Shown: positions 1-7,257 of the stretch, piece after piece
Position numbering within the stretch: position 1 is the stretch's first letter
Layout: each line of letters opens with the position of its first letter
Assembly (NCBI GenBank): GCA_021793295.1
Contig: JAJYTA010000017.1
Coordinates: forward strand, 1 to 41,935
DNA: 41,935 bases
Direction: 5' to 3'
Source: Actinomycetes bacterium
Lineage (GTDB): Bacteria; Actinomycetota; Actinomycetes; Jiangellales; Jiangellaceae
Notes under the pieces: model-generated
The model's database searches: none
What the model saw: only the letters and a program-made list of their open reading frames with translations
What the model was told of the DNA's origin: nothing
Program-made: the position numbers and the translations under genes

Positions 1-752
1 CACTCGAGATCTTCACCGGCGGCGACGCCCGTCAGGTGTATGAGGAGTACTTCCCGGAGCAGCCGCAGAACGAGCCGGACGAGCCGGGCCAGTTCCTCGG
101 CATGGACACCCCGGTGGCGGTGGGACTGGGTGCGGTTCTGGTCGCTGTCGTCGTCGGCGGCTGGTGGCTAGGCCGGCGGCGGCCGCGGGCCGACGTGGCA
201 CTGAAGCGGCGCGCGCTGCAACGGATCTCGTCCGCGCAGATGCGCGAGTGGCGACGGCGCGCGGAGACCGAGAGTGCTGCCCTGGGCCAGCGCATCCGTG
301 AGCTCGAAATCGGCCAGGGCGCCGACAGCCACGCCTGGGCCGCCGCGCTCGACCACTACCAGGCCGCGACGGCCGTGCTGGACGGTTCGACCGACGCCGC
401 CGACTCCATCGGCGCGCTCGTGTTGACCCAGCGCGGCGACGACGCTCTCGATCACGCCGTGGCCGGAAAACCGTGGACGCCGAAGGCGGCATGCTTCTTC
501 AACCCGCTGCACGGCACGGCGACGACGACAGCCCCGTGGTCCACGCCGGCCGGCGCTCGCGATGTGCCGTGCTGTGCCGCCTGCCGGCGCGACATCCGCA
601 AGCACCGCGAGCCTGACATCCTCGACCTGCCCACCGAGACCACCGTGGTGCACTACATGGACGCCGACGCCGAGCCGTGGGCGTCCACCGGGTACGGGTC
701 GTTGACACCAGATCTGCTCACACAGCTCCAACAGCGCGGGATCGAATCCTGA
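1..752 (+). CDS. Actinobacterial membrane protein, 5' end cut by window edge
   Basis: The reading frame is open to the left edge (from base 3 it already reads LEIFTGGDARQ) and stops at TGA 750-752, so the true start lies outside the window. What remains has an acidic Pro-rich linker, one hydrophobic segment (TPVAVGLGAVLVAVVVGGWW) followed by Arg-rich residues, a charged probably helical stretch, and a C-terminal domain with CFFNPLHG and CCAACRRDIR cysteine motifs. The positive charges after the segment suggest the C-terminal domain is cytoplasmic. I recognise the layout as common among uncharacterised actinobacterial membrane proteins; no enzymatic function can be read from it. The cysteine cluster could bind metal. 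It converges on the GntR gene with a 9-base gap. Confidence 0.7.
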   Translation, partial: LEIFTGGDARQVYEEYFPEQPQNEPDEPGQFLGMDTPVAVGLGAVLVAVVVGGWWLGRRRPRADVALKRRALQRISSAQMREWRRRAETESAALGQRIRELEIGQGADSHAWAAALDHYQAATAVLDGSTDAADSIGALVLTQRGDDALDHAVAGKPWTPKAACFFNPLHGTATTTAPWSTPAGARDVPCCAACRRDIRKHREPDILDLPTETTVVHYMDADAEPWASTGYGSLTPDLLTQLQQRGIES

Positions 753-761
753 CCGACGGCG

Positions 762-1505
762 CTACGTCGTGGTCAAGGTGAGCTCGAACGTGTACATCGA
801 CGCCCGGTAGAGGTGCGAGCCGTACTCCACCGCCCGCCCGACCTCGTCGTAGGCCACCCGGGTCATGGTCAGCAGCGGCGCGCCCGGCTTCTCGTTCAGG
901 AGCCGAGCCTCAGCGGCCTTGGCCGCTCGCCCGCCGATCGACTGGGTGGCGATCTTGAGCGTGATCCCGGCCGCACGGATCAGCTCGTACAGCCCGGTAC
1001 GCGCCAGCATCTCGGCATCGAGGTCGACCATGGTCGTCGGGATGTGGTTGGTCATGATCGACAGTGGATCGTCGCCGGCGAAGCGCAGCCGGCGCACGAC
1101 GTAGACCTCCGCCGTGTCGTCCAGGCCCAGGGCCTCGGCCACCACCTCGCTCGGCGTCTGGACGTCGAACGAGAGCACCTCGGTGCGTGGTTGCTTGCCT
1201 GCTGCGCGCAGGTCGTCGTACAGACTGGACAGCTCGACGGGGCGACGGACCTTCGGTTGCACGACCTGGGTTCCGACGCCGCGCTTGCGGACGAGCATGC
1301 CGCGGTCGACCAGATACTCGATGGCACGACGCATGGTGGGCCGGGACAGGCCGAGCTGATCGGCGAGGACGATCTCGTTGTCCAGCCGGGTACCCGGCGG
1401 ATAAGCGCCGGACTCGATGAGGTGTTCCAGGTGCTGAGCGACCTGGAAGTACAGCGGCACCGGGCTCGTGCGATCGACAACGAGCCGCGGGATCTCGTCT
1501 GCCAC
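762..1505 (-). CDS. GntR-family (HutC/UTRA) transcriptional regulator, probable inositol regulator
   Basis: 247 residues, the normal length for the HutC subfamily. Residues about 10-78 form the winged-helix GntR domain (VPLYFQVAQHLEHLIESG, then LSRPTMRRAIEYLVDRGML); residues about 95-245 form the UTRA ligand-binding domain (YVVRRLRFAGDDPLSIMTNHIP). The start is GTG at 1503-1505 behind GGAGGGG. It is transcribed away from a sugar ABC transporter. The intervening 190 bases hold two elements that match the C. glutamicum IolR motif as I recall it, one only 34 bases from this start, which suggests autoregulation. IolR of C. glutamicum is also a GntR protein, so I infer an inositol or inositol-derivative responsive repressor. 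Its effector is not determined by the sequence. Confidence 0.9.
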   Translation of the reverse strand: MADEIPRLVVDRTSPVPLYFQVAQHLEHLIESGAYPPGTRLDNEIVLADQLGLSRPTMRRAIEYLVDRGMLVRKRGVGTQVVQPKVRRPVELSSLYDDLRAAGKQPRTEVLSFDVQTPSEVVAEALGLDDTAEVYVVRRLRFAGDDPLSIMTNHIPTTMVDLDAEMLARTGLYELIRAAGITLKIATQSIGGRAAKAAEARLLNEKPGAPLLTMTRVAYDEVGRAVEYGSHLYRASMYTFELTLTTT

Positions 1506-1538
1506 CTAGCCCCTCCATTCACACATCCGGACGTCAGT

Positions 1539-1550
1539 ATGTTAGGACAT
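1539..1550. promoter_or_regulatory. IolR-like operator A (ATGTTAGGACAT)
   Basis: ATGT and ACAT arms flank TAGG. Read on the minus strand the core is TGTCCTAACA, a full match to KGWCHTRACA, the C. glutamicum IolR consensus as I remember it. It lies between the divergent GntR and importer genes, so it can control both. Confidence 0.6.
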
Positions 1551-1643
1551 TGACCACAGATGGGAGGCCTCGATGCTGCCCGCACGGTGACCGTCCACTG
1601 CGATTAGGTCACTGTTTCGTACGCGTTCTGGCATTCGTCAAGA

Positions 1644-1653
1644 GGTCATGACA
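1644..1653 (+). promoter_or_regulatory. IolR-like operator B (GGTCATGACA)
   Basis: A second full match to KGWCHTRACA, 43 bases before the binding-protein start. It contains the palindrome GTCATGAC. A paired site in the same divergent region supports cooperative or promoter-specific repression of the importer operon. Confidence 0.5.
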
Positions 1654-1695
1654 ATCTGACAGCCGGTTCACCGAAGGTTCAGCTCTGGAGGATTG

Positions 1696-3123
1696 ATGAA
1701 GCTCAACACCAGGCTGGGCGGCAGCGTCGCCGGCCTCCTCGCCGCGACCCTCGTCCTGGCCGCATGCGGCAGCGATGACGACGGCGGTTCCGGCGGTGGC
1801 GACCCCAGCCAGAACGCTGACGCCACCGAGGTGACGCTGACCATCACCGACAACGCGATCGTCGGCGGCAAGAACTCCGAAGGCGCCACCTGGGTCACCG
1901 AATGGGTGATTCCGGAGTTCACCGCGATGCAGGAAGAGAAGGGTGTCGACGTCACCGTCGAGTTCGAGGAGAACGGCGTCGACGACGAGGAGTACAAGAC
2001 CAAGATCGCCCTCGACCTGCAGTCCGGCGAGGGCGCTGACATCATCGGCATCGACGGCATCTGGACTGGCGAGTTCGCCGAGGCCGGCTACATCGCGCCG
2101 CTGAGTGACGTGGCCGGTGACGCCGTGGACGAGTGGGACGGCTGGGAGCAGATTCCCGAATCGGTGCAGCAGGCGATGTCGTTCGGCGGCGAGAAGTACG
2201 GGATCCCGCTGGGCACCGACGGCCGCGTCATCTTCTTCAACAAGGAGCTGTTCGCCCAGGCCGGGCTGCCCGAAGACTGGCAGCCGACCAGCTGGGACGA
2301 GCTTCTCGACGCCGCCCGTGCACTCCAGCAGCTCGATGGCGTCACGCCGATGCAGATCAACGCCGGAACGGCGATGGGCGAGGCCACCACCATGCAGGGC
2401 TTCCTCCCGTTCCTGGCCGGGACCGGTGAGCTCATCGAGGAGGACGGCGCCTGGCGCGGCGCCTCGGCCGGAGTCACCGAGACACTCGGTTTCTACGCCG
2501 AGGTGTACGGCGGCGACGAACCGCTCGGCGACCCGCTGATCCAGCAGGAGGCGCAGGGTCGCGATACGTCCTTCCAGATGTTCGCCGACGGTGAGCTGGG
2601 CATGCTGATCGAGAGCGACTACCTGTGGCGCTCGGTGATCAACCCCGAGGAGGGCATCGCCCCCATGCCGAACCGCGACGAGGTCGTCGGCTGGGCGAAG
2701 ATTCCCGCCCGTGAACCCGGCGCCGGCGTCAACGGCCAGGACTTCGTCAGCATGTCCGGCGGCACCGGGCGGGTGCTCAACCCGAACACCGAGTACCCGC
2801 AGCAGGCCTGGGAGCTGTTGCAGTTCATGAACTCGCCGGAGGCCTACGAGGCGATGCTGGCCGGCTCTGCCCGCATCACTCCGCGCGACGACGTCAATGC
2901 CGAGGCGCTGGCCGGCGACCCGATGCTGAGCTACATCGCTGAAGAGGTTCTGCCGATCACGTCGTACCGACCGTCGCTGGCGCTGTACCCGCAGGTGTCG
3001 GTGGCGCTGCAGGAGGCCACTGCTGCCATCGTCTCCGGTGACTCGCCGGAGGAAGCGGCCGCGTCGTACCAGAGTGAACTGGAGGACATCGTCGGCGATG
3101 ACGGCTCCGTTACAACAGACTGA
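1696..3123 (+). CDS. CUT1-type sugar ABC transporter substrate-binding lipoprotein
   Basis: The protein starts at ATG 1696, behind GGAGGA at 1687-1692; a TTG three bases upstream is a poorer start. It has a lipoprotein signal peptide ending in the lipobox LAAC (Cys about residue 25), then an acidic Gly/Ser linker and a family-1 extracellular solute-binding domain (VTLTITDNAIVGG, GIPLGTDGRVIFFNKELF, MNSPEAYEAM). At about 475 residues it is typical of COG1653 binding proteins. It is the first gene of an importer operon, and the next gene overlaps its end by 26 bases. The ligand cannot be read from the sequence; neighbours with an alpha-mannosidase and an IolE-like protein suggest a glycoside, possibly an inositol-containing one. 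Confidence 0.92.
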   Translation: MKLNTRLGGSVAGLLAATLVLAACGSDDDGGSGGGDPSQNADATEVTLTITDNAIVGGKNSEGATWVTEWVIPEFTAMQEEKGVDVTVEFEENGVDDEEYKTKIALDLQSGEGADIIGIDGIWTGEFAEAGYIAPLSDVAGDAVDEWDGWEQIPESVQQAMSFGGEKYGIPLGTDGRVIFFNKELFAQAGLPEDWQPTSWDELLDAARALQQLDGVTPMQINAGTAMGEATTMQGFLPFLAGTGELIEEDGAWRGASAGVTETLGFYAEVYGGDEPLGDPLIQQEAQGRDTSFQMFADGELGMLIESDYLWRSVINPEEGIAPMPNRDEVVGWAKIPAREPGAGVNGQDFVSMSGGTGRVLNPNTEYPQQAWELLQFMNSPEAYEAMLAGSARITPRDDVNAEALAGDPMLSYIAEEVLPITSYRPSLALYPQVSVALQEATAAIVSGDSPEEAAASYQSELEDIVGDDGSVTTD

Positions 3124-4048
3124 CGCCGCGCCGGCGGGGCAGCCCGAACAGCCCCGCCGGCGTACGGCCGTCGACGATGGCGACGCGGCCGGGCTCGGCC
3201 GGGGCCGGGCCGCCGCGTTCGTCGCCCCGGCGATGCTGCTCATCGCCGTCTTCTTGATCTTCCCGGCGATCTGGACGCTGTATCTGGGGCTGACCAACTG
3301 GCGACTGACCGGCTTGGCGGCCGCTGAGCCGGAGTTCGTCGGCGCCGACAACTACCTGGACGCGCTCAACGACCCGGCGTTTCGGACGTCGTTGATGCTC
3401 ACGTTGGCCTTCGTGTTCTTCTCCGCCGTTGTCGGTCAGTCGATTCTGGGCTTCTCGCTGGCCTGGGCGTTTCGCCGGTTGCGCCAGGGCATTCGCACGG
3501 TGGTCGAGACCGTGGTCCTGATGGCCTGGATCATTCCCGCCTCGGTCATCGCGTTCCTGTGGATCGCGCTGCTGGCTCGGCGGGACGGCACGCTCAATGC
3601 CCTCCTCGGTACCGAGGGCACCGCGTGGCTGCTCGAGTACCCGATGCAGTCGATCATCATCTTCAACATCTGGAACGGCACGGCGTTCTCGATGCTGCTG
3701 TTCAGCTCCGCGCTGGCGGCGGTTCCGCCGTCGCAGTTCGAGACGGCGAAGATGTCCGGCGCCGGCACCCTTGCGACGTTGCGCGATGTCGTCTTCCCGA
3801 ACATCCGCGGCCACGTTCTGACGAATACGCTGCTCATCACGTTGTGGACGTTCAACGTCTTTGCGCCGTACCTGATCACCGCAGGCGGACCGGAAGGGCG
3901 TACCGAGATTCTCGGCATCTACATCTACCGGGTCGCGCTCAAGGAGGGCGCTCTCGGCGAGGGAGCAGCGCTGTCGTTGATCATGATCCTGATCAATCTC
4001 GTGGTCGCCTCCGTGTACCTCCGATTGCTGCGGGAGCGAAAGACATGA
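3098..4048 (+). CDS. Sugar ABC transporter permease (MalF/UgpA type)
   Basis: Integral membrane subunit of the CUT1 importer. I choose ATG 3098, inside the end of the binding-protein gene, because the residues encoded further upstream are an Arg-rich shadow of that gene. The N-terminus is a cytoplasmic Pro/Arg-rich tail of about 40 residues. A first hydrophobic segment follows (AAAFVAPAMLLIAVFLIFPAI), then about five more. The cytoplasmic EAA-like loop that contacts the ATPase is FETAKMSGAGTLATLRDVVFPNI. Length about 316 residues. Translationally coupled to the next permease through an ATGA overlap. Confidence 0.92.
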   Translation: MTAPLQQTDAAPAGQPEQPRRRTAVDDGDAAGLGRGRAAAFVAPAMLLIAVFLIFPAIWTLYLGLTNWRLTGLAAAEPEFVGADNYLDALNDPAFRTSLMLTLAFVFFSAVVGQSILGFSLAWAFRRLRQGIRTVVETVVLMAWIIPASVIAFLWIALLARRDGTLNALLGTEGTAWLLEYPMQSIIIFNIWNGTAFSMLLFSSALAAVPPSQFETAKMSGAGTLATLRDVVFPNIRGHVLTNTLLITLWTFNVFAPYLITAGGPEGRTEILGIYIYRVALKEGALGEGAALSLIMILINLVVASVYLRLLRERKT

Positions 4049-4866
4049 CCGTGCGGCAGTCCTTGGGTTTCATCGGCCGCTACCTCTTCATCGCCTTCGT
4101 TCTGGCGTTCTTCGCCCTCCCCCTGCTGTGGCTGGCCAGCGCGCCGTTCGACCGAGCACCGTCGTTGGCGGTCTCGTGGCCCGAGTTCACCCTCGCGAAT
4201 TTCCGGACGCTCGTCGACAACCCGTACGCGCTGGAATCGTTGTGGAACTCCGTCCTGCTCGCGGCCGGCACGACCGCGATCGTGCTGGTTCTCGCCGCGC
4301 TGGCGTCGTACGCACTCTCGAGGGTGCGCATCCCCGGGCGGGATGCCCTGCTCTACACGTTGCTCCTGCTGTCGTCCGTGGTCACCGGAACCGCGGCCAT
4401 GGTGCCCACGTTCCTGCTCATCTCCGAACTCGGGCTCATCGACCGCCAACTCGGGGTCATCCTCGTGCTGGCGGGCGGGTTGTTGCCGACGGCGATCTTC
4501 ATCCTCAAGGACTTCATGGACTCCACCCCGCGCTCGTACGAGGAGTCCGCGCGGGTGTACGGGGCGTCGTCGTTGCAGATCCTGCGCCATGTGGTCGTGC
4601 CGATCGCCCGCCCGGGCCTGGCGACGATCTCGGTGTGGGCGGTCGTGCAGGTGTGGGGCAATTTCCTGGTCCCCTTCATTCTGCTGCGCTCGGCCGACAA
4701 GCGACCCGCGGCGGTGACCATGTTCACCTTCTACACCGAGGGCGGCCAGCCCGACCTCGCGCTCATCTCCACGTTCTCCCTGCTCTTCTCCATCCCGGTA
4801 GTGGCCATGTACCTGTTCGTGAACCGCCGCTACGGCTTCCGCTTCCACGGAGGGATCAAGCGCTGA
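4045..4866 (+). CDS. Sugar ABC transporter permease (MalG/UgpE type)
   Basis: Second membrane subunit of the CUT1 importer, 273 residues with about six membrane segments beginning YLFIAFVLAFFALPLLW. The EAA loop is YEESARVYGASSLQILRHVVVPIARPG. The ATG at 4045 overlaps the preceding TGA (ATGA), so the two permeases are translationally coupled. It ends with the usual MalG-type C-terminus just before the ATPase start, which overlaps its TGA by one base. Confidence 0.93.
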   Translation: MTVRQSLGFIGRYLFIAFVLAFFALPLLWLASAPFDRAPSLAVSWPEFTLANFRTLVDNPYALESLWNSVLLAAGTTAIVLVLAALASYALSRVRIPGRDALLYTLLLLSSVVTGTAAMVPTFLLISELGLIDRQLGVILVLAGGLLPTAIFILKDFMDSTPRSYEESARVYGASSLQILRHVVVPIARPGLATISVWAVVQVWGNFLVPFILLRSADKRPAAVTMFTFYTEGGQPDLALISTFSLLFSIPVVAMYLFVNRRYGFRFHGGIKR

Positions 4867-5999
4867 TGGCGGCGATCACCACGCACCACCTCGTCAAGGA
4901 GTACCCCGGCGGCGTCCGCGCCGTCGACGGACTCGATCTCACCATCGACGACGGCGAGTTCTTCGCCCTGCTCGGACCATCCGGCTGCGGCAAGACGACC
5001 CTGCTGCGCACCATCGCCGGGCTGGAGTCGGCTACCGACGGCCGGCTGCACATCGGCGACCGCGACGTCACCGACCTGCAGCCGGGGCAGCGCCAGGTCG
5101 CCATGGTGTTCCAGGACTACGCGTTGTTCCCGCACATGTCCGTCGCCGACAACATCGCCTACCCGTTGAAGATCCAGAAGGTGGACAAGGGCGAACGGCT
5201 GGCCAAGGCCGAGGACGTCGGCGCCGGGCTGTCGCTCGACGGGCTGATGGCTCGCCGCCCGGGGCAGTTGTCCGGCGGCCAGCAGCAGCGCGTGGCGCTC
5301 GCGCGGGCGGTGGCGAGCAACCCGCAGGTGTTCCTGTTCGACGAGCCGTTGTCCAACCTCGACGCCCGGCTGCGCCTCGAGGCGAGGACCTTCCTGAAGC
5401 GATTGCAGCGCGATCTCGGCGTCACGACGGTGTTCGTGACCCACGACCAGGCCGAGGCGCTGGCGCTGGCCGACCGGATGGCCATCATGCGCGACGGGCG
5501 GATTCAGCAGGTCGGCAGCCCGCGCGAGGTGTTCGCCCGGCCGGCGAACACGTTCGTGGCCGGGTTCGTCGGCTCCACCCCGATGAACCTGCACCCTGCC
5601 GTCGTCGAGGGCGGTCGCGTGTCGCTGGCCGGCACGTCGCTTTCCCTGCCTCCCGACACCGCCGGCGCGGTGACGGACGGGCAGAAGGTCATCTGGGGGG
5701 CTCGGCCGGAGTACCTGTCCTGGTCGCCATCGACGCCCGCGCCGGACGACGACGCGGTCGAGGGCGAGGTCACAGTGGCGGAGAACCTGGGCGCCTCGGT
5801 GCTCGTCACGGTCAACGCGCAGGACACCTTGATCCAGGTGGTCGTGGACGAAGAGAACGAGCCCGACATCGGGGCCCGCGGCTGGGTGCGGGCGCGGCCG
5901 GGCCGAACGCTGCTGTTCGATGCCGAGAGCGAGGAACTGCTCGGAGCGTCGCCCGGCGTGCCCACGGTGTCGGCCGGCACCGCCGGCGAGTCGGCATGA
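4866..5999 (+). CDS. Sugar ABC transporter ATP-binding protein (MalK/UgpC type)
   Basis: ATPase that energises the importer, 377 residues. Walker A GPSGCGKTT is at residues 37-45, the Q-loop FQD near 82-84, the signature LSGGQQQR near 135-142, Walker B VFLFDEP near 155-161 and the switch VTHDQ follows. The C-terminal third is a TOBE-type domain (FVGSTPMNLHPAVVE, IWGARPEYLSW), the usual regulatory part of MalK and UgpC proteins. The start overlaps the permease stop and the end overlaps the next gene by ATGA. Presence of a dedicated ATPase in the operon means the importer is self-contained rather than relying on a shared MsiK-type ATPase. Confidence 0.94.
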   Translation: MAAITTHHLVKEYPGGVRAVDGLDLTIDDGEFFALLGPSGCGKTTLLRTIAGLESATDGRLHIGDRDVTDLQPGQRQVAMVFQDYALFPHMSVADNIAYPLKIQKVDKGERLAKAEDVGAGLSLDGLMARRPGQLSGGQQQRVALARAVASNPQVFLFDEPLSNLDARLRLEARTFLKRLQRDLGVTTVFVTHDQAEALALADRMAIMRDGRIQQVGSPREVFARPANTFVAGFVGSTPMNLHPAVVEGGRVSLAGTSLSLPPDTAGAVTDGQKVIWGARPEYLSWSPSTPAPDDDAVEGEVTVAENLGASVLVTVNAQDTLIQVVVDEENEPDIGARGWVRARPGRTLLFDAESEELLGASPGVPTVSAGTAGESA

Positions 6000-7207
6000 C
6001 CGAACGCATCGAGTTGCGGCTCGGTCCGGACGAGCGCGCGGAGTCGCCCTACCTCGAAGTGCCGTTCGAGGTGCCGGCCGGCGTCGGCGCGATCCACGTA
6101 CGCCTGGCCTACGCCGCCGGCCGCGAGGCTGTCATCGACCTCGGCTGTTCCGGCCCGCAGGGCTGGCGCGGCTGGTCCGGCGGTGCCAGGTCGCGGTTCA
6201 CCATCACCGCGGACGCGGCGACGCCGGGTTATGTGCCCGGCGAGCCGGAACCGGGCGTGTGGTCGGTGGTGTTGGGGCTACATCGCGTGCCGGGCGCCGG
6301 GGTCGGCGTCGTGGTGGAGATCGAGCTCGACGGCGCCGCCCCGCTCGATCCCGAGCCGCCCGAGCCGCCGGTGCCCCAGCGACCGCCGCGCCGGGCGCTG
6401 CCCGCCGAGCCGGGCCTGACGTGGTTGGCGTGCGACTTCCACGCTCACACGTTGCATTCCGACGGCACGCTCGGCATCGGAGAGCTCGCGGCGCACGCGG
6501 TCGAGTCTGGCCTAGACGTCCTGGCCGTCACCGATCACAACACCGTCAGCCACCATGCCGCGCTCCCCCGCGTCAGCGACCGGTACGGCGTCGGTCTACT
6601 GCCGGGGCAGGAGGTCACGACCGACCGTGGCCACGCCAACGCGTTCGGCGCCATCGACTGGGTCGACTTCCGCCGCCCCGCCGCTCACTGGGTCCGCGAC
6701 GTCGACGCCGCCGGCGGTCTGCTGTCGATCAACCACCCGCTGGCCGCTGACTGCTCATGGCACCAGCCGCTGGAGGCGAACGACCGTCCGCCGCTCGCCG
6801 AGATCTGGCACTGGAGCTGGCTGGACCGCACCTGGACCGGCCCACTCGCCTGGTGGGAGGCGTGGAACCCGAGCACGGTGCCCATCAGCGGCAGCGACTT
6901 CCACAGCCCCGCGCACGGACGTCCGCTGGCCCAACCGGTGACCTGGGTGGCATGCGAGTCGGCCGCACCGGAGGACGTTCTGGACGGGTTGCGCCAGGGC
7001 CGCACGGCGGTGACGGCAGGAACCAGCGAGCCCGTTCTGCTGCGCGTCGACGACGAACTGGTCGCAGTCGACGCCGACGGGCTGGTGCTGGCCGACACCG
7101 CCGGGCGGCGTCAGGTGGTCCATGGCGACATGGTGCGGTTCCCGGGAGCGCCCGGACCGCACCGCCTCGAGACGCCGCTGGCCGCCGTCGTCGCCCTCAC
7201 GCGGTGA
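5996..7207 (+). CDS. PHP-domain metallohydrolase, CehA/McbA family
   Basis: 403 residues. The N-terminal 135 residues look like a beta-sandwich. A Pro-rich linker leads to a PHP domain with metal ligands in DFHAHTLHSDG (from residue 147), VTDHN, NHP and GSDFH near the C-terminus. CehA/McbA members hydrolyse esters or phosphodiesters; the substrate here is unknown. It has no signal peptide, so it should act in the cytosol on whatever the importer brings in. It overlaps the ATPase gene by ATGA and is the last gene of the operon. The C-terminal beta-rich tail (VLLRVDDELVAVDADG) is normal for the family. A role in removing an acyl or phosphoryl group from the imported glycoside is inference. Confidence 0.85.
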   Translation: MTERIELRLGPDERAESPYLEVPFEVPAGVGAIHVRLAYAAGREAVIDLGCSGPQGWRGWSGGARSRFTITADAATPGYVPGEPEPGVWSVVLGLHRVPGAGVGVVVEIELDGAAPLDPEPPEPPVPQRPPRRALPAEPGLTWLACDFHAHTLHSDGTLGIGELAAHAVESGLDVLAVTDHNTVSHHAALPRVSDRYGVGLLPGQEVTTDRGHANAFGAIDWVDFRRPAAHWVRDVDAAGGLLSINHPLAADCSWHQPLEANDRPPLAEIWHWSWLDRTWTGPLAWWEAWNPSTVPISGSDFHSPAHGRPLAQPVTWVACESAAPEDVLDGLRQGRTAVTAGTSEPVLLRVDDELVAVDADGLVLADTAGRRQVVHGDMVRFPGAPGPHRLETPLAAVVALTR

Positions 7208-7257
7208 TCGTTGGCGCAATCTGGCTGCCATAGCCGCCGTTTCGCGCCAACGATCAC
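7204..7257. repeat. Palindromic element, copy 1; likely bidirectional terminator
   Basis: Perfect 14-base arms GTGATCGTTGGCGC (7204-7217) and GCGCCAACGATCAC (7244-7257) enclose a 26-base centre with a smaller hairpin (GGCT/AGCC). It sits between two convergent genes and supplies both TGA stop codons. A diverged copy lies at 20424-20477. Confidence 0.75.

Noticed and set aside
1609-3351. Long minus-strand ORF (580 codons) opposite the importer binding protein
   Set aside because: A shadow of a high-GC coding frame; it has no family features and overlaps a clear lipoprotein gene.
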